From Oligoflexia bacterium (lineage in GTDB: Bacteria > Bdellovibrionota > Bdellovibrionia > JABDDW01): a DNA stretch of 36,026 nt. Shown here piece after piece: positions 25,917 through 32,772 of the stretch (its first letter is position 1; each line of letters opens with the position of its first letter). The notes beneath the pieces are model-generated. The model saw only the letters and a program-made list of their open reading frames with translations. It had not been told where the DNA came from and searched no databases. The DNA is taken from assembly GCA_023250675.1 (NCBI GenBank), contig JAHFAE010000009.1:17019-53044 (forward strand). Direction: 5' to 3'. The position numbers were made by a program, and so were the translations under genes.

Positions 25917-27314
25917 ATGCTAAAAGTAATGTTATTTGTCGGTCTTTTGTTTCCTGGACTATTATTGGCAGAGGATTCAGATACCAGAGTCTACATTAAG
26001 GTGGGCGAAGCCAGCATTAAAAAAAGTCTTATCGCCGTTCCTCCGTTTGCCCTTTTAAGTACGGCTTCTCTAGCACCCAATCATAAACAAATTGGAACAG
26101 ATCTATTTAACACGATCATAAACGACATTGAGGTGAGCAATCTTTTTACAATCATCAAGCCCGAAGCTTACCTTGAAGACCCAACAAAGGTGGGCATTAC
26201 TCCGGCACCGGGCAACCCCACTGGGTTTCACTTTGAGATCTGGAGCAAAATCAATACAGAATTTTTAATTCGAGGCGCTTATAAGATCAGCGATATGGGC
26301 CAGCTTGAATTTGAAATTTATTGTTACTCAGTTCCTCAGGCAAAACTCGTTTTAGGTAAAACTTATATGGCAAGTACTAAAGACGCGCGGGCTACTGCCC
26401 ATACTTTTGCCGACGATCTTATGAAAGCTTTGACAGGAAAAACTGGAATCTTCAGAACAAAATTTGTTGCAGCAAGCGATAGAGCCGGCCATAGATGGAA
26501 AGAAATTTACGTAATGGCATGGGACGGACGAGATATTGTACAAGTGACTAATCACCATGCCATCAGTCTTTCTCCTTCATGGAAGCCAAATGGAAAAACC
26601 ATCAGCTATAGTTCCTCGGCCTACCACCCGGGGCTTAAAAGTAGAAATTGGGATCTCTTTACGTATGATATTTTTGCTGGAAAAAGATTTCTCATCAGTA
26701 GCCGATTAGGGATGAACACTGGAAGTACTTTTTCACCCGACGGCGATTGGATTTATTTGACCATTAGCAAAACGGGCGACCCTGATATTTATAAAATTAA
26801 CACCGATGGCAACGATCCCGTTCGTCTCACCAATGGCCCCCGAAAAACAATGAATGTAGAACCTAACGTATCACCAGATAGTAAGAAGATTGCATTTTCA
26901 AGTGATCGCAGTGGCAACCCTATGATCTACACCATAGATACCGATGGATCTAATCCAAAGAGGGTCACTTTTGCCGGAAAATACAATTCAAGTCCTTGCT
27001 ATTCACCCGATGGCAAGCGCATGGCTTTCGCAGGTCGGGATGGCGACCACTTTGACGTCTTTACCATGAATGTCGACGGAAGCGACATGATGCGGCTTAC
27101 ATCAGCCAAGAAACCAAGTGGGCGAATGGCCAATAATGAGTACCCCAGTTATAGCCCCGACGGCCGTCATATTGTTTTTACGTCTGACCGTTCCGGCAAG
27201 AATCAGATTTATATTATTAGTATTGATGGTACCAATGAACGACGCATCACAGTAGACGATTATAATTACTTTCAAGTGCGGTGGTCGCCCTATCTAGAGG
27301 GTGTGGCTAATTAG
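25917..27314 (+). CDS. tolB: TolB, periplasmic Tol-Pal protein
   Basis: Periplasmic protein with an N-terminal domain (about residues 25-180) and a beta-propeller (200-460). Propeller blades are visible as repeated SPDGKxxxFxSDRSGNxxIYxIDxDGSNxxRxT patterns, for example SSDRSGNPMIYTIDTDGSN. TolB binds Pal and TolA and is needed for envelope integrity. The signal peptide ends near LLLAED. The first ATG at 25911 sits only two bases after GAGGG. ATG 25917 has the better spacing of eight and is preferred. No pal follows. Confidence 0.94.
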   Translation: MLKVMLFVGLLFPGLLLAEDSDTRVYIKVGEASIKKSLIAVPPFALLSTASLAPNHKQIGTDLFNTIINDIEVSNLFTIIKPEAYLEDPTKVGITPAPGNPTGFHFEIWSKINTEFLIRGAYKISDMGQLEFEIYCYSVPQAKLVLGKTYMASTKDARATAHTFADDLMKALTGKTGIFRTKFVAASDRAGHRWKEIYVMAWDGRDIVQVTNHHAISLSPSWKPNGKTISYSSSAYHPGLKSRNWDLFTYDIFAGKRFLISSRLGMNTGSTFSPDGDWIYLTISKTGDPDIYKINTDGNDPVRLTNGPRKTMNVEPNVSPDSKKIAFSSDRSGNPMIYTIDTDGSNPKRVTFAGKYNSSPCYSPDGKRMAFAGRDGDHFDVFTMNVDGSDMMRLTSAKKPSGRMANNEYPSYSPDGRHIVFTSDRSGKNQIYIISIDGTNERRITVDDYNYFQVRWSPYLEGVAN

Positions 27315-27421
27315 ACTTCGCAAGGCCTTCGAAACGCCCTTGATAAACGGATTCCATTCAAATCTTGCATTTAACAAGAGGTTTCAATATTTTTAGATAA
27401 TTAAAAGGAGGGTAAGAACCC

Positions 27422-28201
27422 ATGCCCCATTCAATGAAATTTGAAATTCGCAGTATAACTCTCGCTATGATTTTATTGTTTTCTATCTTTGCATTTTCGC
27501 CGTTGGTTAAGGCCGAAGAAAAAGCTAAAGAAGCGCCACCGGCACAGACAAAAGCAGCAGCTAAGGCAGAAGCTAAAGCTTTGCCCGCTGCTTCACCAGT
27601 AGGTACCAAAGCTGAAGCTAAGGCCCTGCCTTCTCCATCACCAGCAAAAGCCGAAACAACTCAGGCAACTAAAAAGAAAGGTTTTAAGAATATGTATGCA
27701 CTGTTTGACACAACCATGGGAAATATCAAATGTCGTCTGTTCTTTGACAAAGTACCCAACACAGTAGCCAATTTTACCGATTTGGCTGAAGGCAAAAAAG
27801 AATGGATAGATTCAAGTTCTAGAACAAAAAAGAAAACACATTTCTTTGATGGACTTGTTTTTCATAGGGTCATCCCGAAATTTATGATCCAAGGTGGCGA
27901 TCCCCTTGGCAACGGTACGGGCGGCCCCGGCTACCAGTTTAAAGATGAGTTTGCTTCTGACTTGAAACACGATAAGCCAGGTATGTTATCTATGGCTAAT
28001 TCTGGTAAAGACACTAATGGTAGCCAATTTTTTATTACATCAGTTGCAACCCCTTGGCTCGATCGCAAGCACACAATCTTTGGTGAGGTCATCGAAGGGA
28101 TGGACGTTGTTGACGCTATTAGCAACACACCAAGAGATTCATCGAACGATAAACCGCTTAAGAGTGTAGTCATTAATAAACTAACTATTATTCGTGAATA
28201 A
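27422..28201 (+). CDS. Exported cyclophilin-type peptidyl-prolyl isomerase
   Basis: Prolyl isomerase acting on folding proteins, here in the periplasm. A signal peptide (residues 1-35, ending at VKAEE) is followed by a low-complexity Ala/Lys/Pro linker with a short repeat (KAEAKALP twice, residues 50-80). The cyclophilin domain follows (about 95-258). Its active-site residues are present: Arg in [21 protein letters not shown], and Trp in [14 protein letters not shown] strong AGGAGG ribosome site lies ten bases before the ATG. A weak TTGCAT-N17-TATTTT promoter candidate is at 27365-27393. It sits where pal often lies after tolB. Confidence 0.93.
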   Translation: MPHSMKFEIRSITLAMILLFSIFAFSPLVKAEEKAKEAPPAQTKAAAKAEAKALPAASPVGTKAEAKALPSPSPAKAETTQATKKKGFKNMYALFDTTMGNIKCRLFFDKVPNTVANFTDLAEGKKEWIDSSSRTKKKTHFFDGLVFHRVIPKFMIQGGDPLGNGTGGPGYQFKDEFASDLKHDKPGMLSMANSGKDTNGSQFFITSVATPWLDRKHTIFGEVIEGMDVVDAISNTPRDSSNDKPLKSVVINKLTIIRE

Positions 28202-28547
28202 AAGAAAATTTTCGAAAGCGGGGCGTCCCGATAGATGCCCCGTTATTTTTATCTCGACGTTTTCAAATAAAAAAGATGCTTTAGCATTTGCCAAATCGAT
28301 TTTATTTCTAAAACTTGCCGTGTGCGCTAACATCGTTCCAAAGATTATAAGCCTCTATGTTTGGAAAGGTAAAATCGAAAACCAAAGAGAAGTACTTCTC
28401 ATCGGAAAAACAACTTCAAGCGCCTTTTTGAAGCTAAAAGCTAAAATCAGTCAAATTCACCCTTATGAAATTCCTGAACTTATTTCTGTAGACGTGAATG
28501 ACGGTCATAAACCCTATTTAGATTGGCTTATGAACTCTGGAAAGTAA
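28194..28547 (+). CDS. cutA: CutA1-family divalent-cation tolerance protein
   Basis: Small trimeric cytoplasmic protein of the CutA1 family, linked in E. coli to copper tolerance although its exact job is debated. Seen are [41 protein letters not shown], and [23 protein letters not shown], all diagnostic. The 117 residues include a 15-residue basic N-terminal extension. The only in-frame start is GTG 28194, which overlaps the cyclophilin stop by eight bases and has no ribosome site of its own, so translation may depend on coupling. Confidence 0.9.
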   Translation: MNKRKFSKAGRPDRCPVIFISTFSNKKDALAFAKSILFLKLAVCANIVPKIISLYVWKGKIENQREVLLIGKTTSSAFLKLKAKISQIHPYEIPELISVDVNDGHKPYLDWLMNSGK

Positions 28548-28655
28548 TCCGTATACTGAATGATCTTGACGTGAACCTACCATGGGAACGAAAGATTTCT
28601 TTCAATCAGCAATAGTTCCATTTAACTGAAAAATTCAATTCTTAAAACGGATCAT

Positions 28656-28692
28656 AAAAAAGCCTCCAACAAGATTTCTTGTTGGAGGCTTT
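28656..28692 (-). terminator. strong intrinsic terminator (bidirectional) between cutA and the mini-operon
   Basis: A perfect 14-base stem (28660-28673 with 28678-28691, core GCCTCCAACAAG) with the loop ATTT. On the minus strand it is followed by six Ts, the textbook form, and it lies seven bases after the stop of the leftward mini-operon. On the plus strand only three Ts follow, so it may also stop cutA transcripts more weakly. Confidence 0.9.
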
Positions 28693-28697
28693 CAACT

Positions 28698-28964
28698 TTA
28701 TTCACCAAATCCCGATTCAGAATCAGAAGCATCATATTCACGAGCTTCGGGTTCATAATGGTCAGGATCTAATTCGACTTCCTTTCGGGTAATCACCCTA
28801 AGCTTTTGCACGGTCAGATCAGATTCGTCCCGACCTCCGGCATAAGCTTTACGTGACGCTATCGAATTACTGGTACGATTTGCTGATGTACTGTCTTCTG
28901 CAAAACTTTGATTCATGAAAAAAAATACTAGGGTCAAAGTAAGGAGATGACAAACCTTGATCAC
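28698..28964 (-). CDS. Small exported acidic protein, third gene of mini-operon
   Basis: I prefer the start GTG 28964, giving 88 residues. The N-terminus is then a clean signal peptide (MIKVCHLLTLTLVFFFMNQ, cut near SFA). An upstream ATG at 29012 in the same frame would put a charged, cysteine-rich stretch before the signal and looks wrong. The GTG overlaps the stop of the 28-codon gene by four bases (GTGA), suggesting coupling. The mature part is hydrophilic with an acidic end (DPDHYEPEAREYDASDSES). No family is recognised. The strong terminator just after the stop supports a real transcript. Confidence 0.65.
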   Translation of the reverse strand: MIKVCHLLTLTLVFFFMNQSFAEDSTSANRTSNSIASRKAYAGGRDESDLTVQKLRVITRKEVELDPDHYEPEAREYDASDSESGFGE

Positions 28965-29047
28965 TTGATAACCAATTTTAGAACAAAAGCAGCGCCGATA
29001 AAAATTGCACATATAAAAAGAATTCGGCGAAGCTCTGCTTTTGACAT
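28961..29047 (-). CDS. 28-residue single-helix membrane peptide, second gene of mini-operon
   Basis: A very short frame from ATG 29047 to TGA 28961. The peptide has a charged start (MSKAELRR) followed by one hydrophobic helix (ILFICAIFIGAAFVLKLV) and a final lysine, so it would sit in the inner membrane with its N-terminus probably inside. A GAGG ribosome site lies eight bases before the ATG. It starts 28 bases after the 71-residue gene and overlaps the next start by four bases. Both spacings are typical of operons and argue that it is real. No homologue can be named from sequence alone. Confidence 0.55.
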   Translation of the reverse strand: MSKAELRRILFICAIFIGAAFVLKLVIK

Positions 29048-29075
29048 GGTCAAGACCTCAAGTGTTAAAGGTTAA

Positions 29076-29291
29076 TTACATCTTAGCTTTTTTACCTTTA
29101 CCATGCTTACCACCGTGTTTTCCACCCTTATGCTCTTTCTTAGCATCAGTTTTGCCAGCATCTGGTGTGGCTGGGGGAGCTTCGTTAACGGCAGGAGCAC
29201 CTGCGGGGGGAGCTGGGGGAGCAGCATCTTCTGCAAAAGCAAAAGCAGAGAAACTCAACGCAATAACGAGAGCCAAAAATAGTTTTGTCAT
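29076..29291 (-). CDS. Small exported Pro/Ala-rich protein with His/Lys/Gly tail, first gene of mini-operon
   Basis: A 71-residue product. The signal peptide covers residues 1-20 (ending AFAFA before EDAAPP). The mature part is about 25 residues of Ala/Pro and then a basic tail with HKGGKHGGKHGKGKK, which could bind metal or nucleic acid or contact acidic polymers. The ribosome site GGAGG is ideally spaced (seven bases). It is first of three tiny genes ending at a strong terminator. No known family. Antisense frames of similar length exist but lack ribosome sites. Confidence 0.75.
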   Translation of the reverse strand: MTKLFLALVIALSFSAFAFAEDAAPPAPPAGAPAVNEAPPATPDAGKTDAKKEHKGGKHGGKHGKGKKAKM

Positions 29292-29471
29292 ATTTCATCC
29301 TCCTTAAGAATGATTAGGTTATTGTCTAGTTAACCATTATTGCAGCATTGATGCCGCCCTGACCTAGACCGTCTTGTTTTATATAAGCACCTGAAATCAC
29401 TGATGTTTTAATTTTTATCTGATGAAAAAAATTCCCACTTTTAGGAGTCTAAAAACACGACATTCTCAAAT

Positions 29472-30212
29472 TTAAGAAACCATACATGGCAAAGTAACAA
29501 TAACTGTCGTTCCCCCATTGGGCACACTTTCAATATCAATGCGACCTCTATGCACGTCAACGATCTTTCGAACGGTGCTTAAACCAAGGCCGGTCCCTTG
29601 TTCTTTTGTTGTAAAGAAAAGATCAAAGAGGCGACCCCGTGCACTTTCAGAAATTCCAATTCCTGTATCTTTAATAGAAATTCTCACCCACTTCTCAACT
29701 TTTTCAATCTTAATTGTTAGTTGACCGCCACCCTTCATAGCCTCTACGGAATTTTGTATTAAATTAACTATGGCTTGTCGCAACTTATCTTTGTCGGCTT
29801 GGATTTCAATCCCCATTGCGAGACTCTCAATTTGAAAATTGATTTGATTTCGATCTAAAACGGCTTTGTAGAAATCCGTCACTTCAGTCATAAATTTTTC
29901 TAAACTAAATTTTTCAATTTGAAGCTGAAAAGGGCGCGCGTAATCTAAAATATCTGAGACAAGACGATCCAAGCGACCAATCTCGCTTCGCATATTATCA
30001 ATGATTTTGGATTTAGCATCATCGCTCCCTTTGGATCGTTCAAATTGAGAAAGTAAAAGTGAAACCGCATTAAGGGGATTTCTGATTTCATGGGCAAGGC
30101 TTGAAGCCAGTGTGCCAATCGCGGCAAGCCTTTCGTTTTAGCTTCTCCTTTCTTCGCTATCTTCTAATTGCTCAATGAGTTTTCCTTGAGTCGCGGCAAC
30201 TCGGGCTCTCAC
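29472..30212 (-). pseudogene. Histidine kinase catalytic half, separated from its sensor by in-frame stops
   Basis: This is the downstream part of the sensor kinase gene in the same reading frame. After the TAG at 30213-30215 come 24 codons, a TAA at 30138-30140, and then HisKA with the phospho-acceptor His (SLAHEIRNPLNAV, His codon 30090-30092). The HATPase domain follows: NLIQNSVEAM (N box), IKDTGIGI (G1), FFTTKEQGTGLGLSTV (F and G2). No ATG, GTG or TTG lies between the TAA and the His codon. The first ATG, 29993, would make a 173-residue protein without the histidine. Unless the stops are read through, this half cannot be a normal kinase. The domain sequence itself is undamaged. Confidence 0.8.
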
Positions 30213-31262
30213 CTAATTAAATTCTGTGGCCAAAAAAGATATTTCGTCAGCGCCTCGGGGAATTTGCACAGGTTTATTAAAATCCCCTGCGGCTATTTGT
30301 TGGGCACTTTCAACCAATGTTTGAAGGGGTTTTGTGATCGAGTGGGTGAGAAAAACCGTTGTTAGAATAAGACCAATTAATAAAATAAGAGTGGCGGAAA
30401 AGAGGGCTTTTTTGATTTCTGCCACCTGTTGATCGACTTCGATAAAATCTCTTTCTACGGCTAAGTACCACTCGTACCCTGGCAACTTTAATACTGTCCC
30501 AAGAACTTCAATACCTTTGTAGTTACTGTATTGACCAACCCAAAATTCGTCTTGAAGATGGTGAACAAGCGGTGTGGTAGACAAATGGCTTTGTAGTAAA
30601 TTTTCAGGGGCACTTTTCGCTGGAGTGATGAATTGAAGCCCATGATCCAAAAGAAAAGCTTCAGAATTACCCTTCAGGGCAAGTTTTTGACCCAAAAGAT
30701 CATATAAAGACGATAGACGAACGCTGGCAACCATGACTCCGTGGGGGTCGTTTCCTTCATTGATGGGCACAGAAGCCAATAGAACTTTTTCGTCCCCTTC
30801 ATTAGATTCATAAATTTCAGCAAAACTAAAATGCTTAAGTCCTGTAATAAAAAAAAGTTCTCGTTGCGCAGGTAAACCGATCCAATCTTTATCTGTCGAT
30901 GCCACGCAAACCCCCGAATCATCAAAAACAGCAAGGAGATCAAAATAAGAAAGTTGGGCAAGCTTTGAATTTAAGAATGTATTGAGCCGGTTGGTACTCA
31001 CTTTTTCTTTTGTGAGTTCGCGATCAAGTATTCCTCCAGAAGCACTTAACGACTTGAGCCCCGATTCTGTTCGTTTTAAATATCTTTGAAGTTGTTGCGA
31101 GAGTGTTATCGATAAAACTCTAACTTCGTTGCTTGCACTCTCTGTAGCAGAATTTTGAACATATTTAAGAGCTAAAAAGCTTAGGATTAATGTCAGGACG
31201 ATGAGGAGCATAGAAAATGAAAAAAAGATACGCCAACCGATTCCTCTAAATAAAGAACTCAC
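30213..31262 (-). CDS. Sensor half of an NtrB-type histidine kinase (periplasmic sensor + HAMP), ends at premature TAG
   Basis: 349 residues. Transmembrane helix 1 spans about 10-32. A large periplasmic double-Cache-like domain covers 35-285 (FDLLAVFDDSGVCVASTDKDWIG, VMVASVRLSSLYDLLG). Helix 2 is at 287-309, and the HAMP domain begins at 310 (THSITKPLQTLVESAQQIAAGDFNKP). The frame stops with TAG right after HAMP (ATEFN) and continues in the same frame into the kinase half. The ATG overlaps the response-regulator stop by four bases, so the two genes form one two-component operon. As written it would be a membrane sensor with no output domain. Confidence 0.85.
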   Translation of the reverse strand: MSSLFRGIGWRIFFSFSMLLIVLTLILSFLALKYVQNSATESASNEVRVLSITLSQQLQRYLKRTESGLKSLSASGGILDRELTKEKVSTNRLNTFLNSKLAQLSYFDLLAVFDDSGVCVASTDKDWIGLPAQRELFFITGLKHFSFAEIYESNEGDEKVLLASVPINEGNDPHGVMVASVRLSSLYDLLGQKLALKGNSEAFLLDHGLQFITPAKSAPENLLQSHLSTTPLVHHLQDEFWVGQYSNYKGIEVLGTVLKLPGYEWYLAVERDFIEVDQQVAEIKKALFSATLILLIGLILTTVFLTHSITKPLQTLVESAQQIAAGDFNKPVQIPRGADEISFLATEFN

Positions 31263-32611
31263 TTTTCAATCCCTAGTTCTTCCATTTTTCTGTAGAGACT
31301 TGAAAGGCTGAGCCCCAAAATTTTGGCCGTTTCTTTTTTATCACCACCAGAGTCCTCTAGAATTTTTGAAATATGATCTCTAGAAAATTTTTCTAAGACC
31401 TTTTCAAGTTCCATGGAATTATCGGTGTCTTGAATATTTTGAAGTCCCGTCGGCAAATTAGAAATATCAATAATGTCTGTACTGGGACCTAAAATAATGG
31501 CCCTTTCGATAATATTTTCTAACTCCCTAATGTTCCCAGGCCAAGAATAATTCATGAGGCGACGAAGGGCCTCGTTTGACAATCCCTTTACTGAACGACC
31601 CAGTTCTTTTGAAAATTTAGCAATAATACTTCTAGAAAGAAGCGGAATGTCTTCAAGACGCGCCCGAAGGGGAGACATTTTAATTTCAATGACATTTATT
31701 CTATAGTAGAGATCTTTTCTAAATACACCCGTTTCTACGTCGGCTGCTAAATCACGATTTGTAGCGGCAATAACCCGAACGTCAATTTTTATTTGATTGG
31801 TAGCGCCTACGGGCAAAATTTCACGCTCTTGCAATGCTCTGAGAATTTTGACTTGCAGACTTTTGGGCAACTCCCCAATTTCGTCTAAAAATAATGTGCC
31901 ACCACTTGCTGTAAGAAAAAGACCCTCTTTATCGCTTACAGCTCCTGTGAATGAACCTTTTTTGTGACCAAATAACTCACTCTCAAGAAGGTTTTCAGGT
32001 ATAGCACCACAGTTTATAGCTAAGAATTTCTTTTCTTTTTGTCCGCTTTGATTGTGAATTTGTCGGGCAGCAACTTCTTTGCCTGTTCCACTTTCACCAG
32101 TTATTAATACGCTACCCTTTGTTTGGGCCACTTGAGTGATGAGATTTCGAACTTCGATCATGGCTTTTGAGTCGCCTAAGAGGCGACTTGTGTCATGCAC
32201 ACGATTGATCTCGGCTCTTAAAAACAGAACTTCTCTTTGTAGATCTTGGCGCTCCTGCAAAATACTCAGTTTTCGTAGCAGCGAATCTACGTTTAAGGGT
32301 TTAAGAAGGTAATCCACAACCCCTGCTCGCATGGCTTCGATGACACTTCGAACATCGGCGTAGGCGGTCATAATGAGGGTGACGGATTGAGGGCAAAGTT
32401 CCTGGGCTTTTTTAGCTACATCGAGGCCAGAGCCGCCGGGCATTCGAAAATCGGTGAGAATAACGTCAAAAGAAGTTTCTGCCAAAAGATTTTGTGCTTC
32501 TGAAACATCGCCGGCCGTGACAACTTGAAAAGACTGATCTCTTAGAATCTGGGCCAATGTTTCTCTTTGGTTTTTTTCGTCATCTACGACTAAAATTGAG
32601 AGTGGACGCAT
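31259..32611 (-). CDS. NtrC-family sigma54-dependent response regulator
   Basis: 450 residues in three domains. The receiver domain (1-120) has the acidic pair Asp10/Asp11 and phospho-acceptor Asp54 in LTDFRMPGGSG. The AAA+ domain (about 145-375) has Walker A GESGTGKE (170-177), the sigma54-contact loop GSFTGA (near 218, a common variant of GAFTGA) and Walker B GGTLFLDEIGE. A Fis-type helix-turn-helix ends the protein (KKETAKILGLSLSSLYRKMEELGI). It would activate sigma54 promoters when phosphorylated by its coupled kinase, which is interrupted here. No ribosome site is evident before the ATG. Target genes are not visible. Confidence 0.95.
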   Translation of the reverse strand: MRPLSILVVDDEKNQRETLAQILRDQSFQVVTAGDVSEAQNLLAETSFDVILTDFRMPGGSGLDVAKKAQELCPQSVTLIMTAYADVRSVIEAMRAGVVDYLLKPLNVDSLLRKLSILQERQDLQREVLFLRAEINRVHDTSRLLGDSKAMIEVRNLITQVAQTKGSVLITGESGTGKEVAARQIHNQSGQKEKKFLAINCGAIPENLLESELFGHKKGSFTGAVSDKEGLFLTASGGTLFLDEIGELPKSLQVKILRALQEREILPVGATNQIKIDVRVIAATNRDLAADVETGVFRKDLYYRINVIEIKMSPLRARLEDIPLLSRSIIAKFSKELGRSVKGLSNEALRRLMNYSWPGNIRELENIIERAIILGPSTDIIDISNLPTGLQNIQDTDNSMELEKVLEKFSRDHISKILEDSGGDKKETAKILGLSLSSLYRKMEELGIEK

Positions 32612-32644
32612 AGTTTTGTTTAGAACTTAGCTGCAAATTACGCC

Positions 32645-32673
32645 TTGAAGCAAGAGCTAAAACTCGATATAAA
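32645..32673 (+). promoter_or_regulatory. promoter of tRNA-Val
   Basis: TTGAAG (32645-32650) and TATAAA (32668-32673) with a 17-base spacer. The expected start near 32680 leaves a short leader before the tRNA. The -10 region is also, on the other strand, the T-run of the terminator of the convergent lipoprotein gene. Confidence 0.7.
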
Positions 32674-32697
32674 AGTGCCCTTGATTTACAAGGGCAC
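32667..32697 (-). terminator. intrinsic terminator of the repeat lipoprotein gene, overlapping tRNA 5' end
   Basis: On the minus strand GTGCCCTTG and CAAGGGCAC (32697-32689 with 32683-32675) form a perfect nine-base stem with a five-base loop, followed by TTTTATAT. The first four bases of the tRNA gene (32694-32697) are part of the stem. The hairpin lies about 75 bases after the stop of the repeat lipoprotein, with only the tRNA (antisense) between. Confidence 0.7.
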
Positions 32698-32768
32698 GCT
32701 TAGCTCAGTGGTAGAGCGTCGCACTCACACTGCGAAGGCCGTTGGTTCAATCCCAACAGCGTGTACCA
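32694..32768 (+). tRNA. tRNA-Val (anticodon CAC)
   Basis: A 75-base cloverleaf: acceptor GCACGCT with AGCGTGT, D stem GCTC/GAGC, anticodon stem TCGCA/TGCGA with loop CTCACAC (anticodon CAC), variable AGGCC, T stem GTTGG/CCAAC with loop TTCAATC, discriminator A, and an encoded CCA. The first acceptor pair is G-U, which is unusual. It has its own promoter. The stop of the convergent lipoprotein gene is only five bases past the CCA. Confidence 0.95.
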
Positions 32769-32772
32769 ATTC

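Noticed and set aside
29041-29307. 88-codon plus-strand frame opposite the 71-residue gene
   Set aside because: The minus-strand gene has a GGAGG ribosome site and a clean signal peptide. The plus frame has neither.
29472-31262. Reassignment of UAA/UAG to glutamine as the reason for the kinase stops
   Set aside because: Many other genes in the window end properly with TAA or TAG (pepA, the TMTC-like gene, tig, tolQ, tolB, the cyclophilin), so the code is standard.
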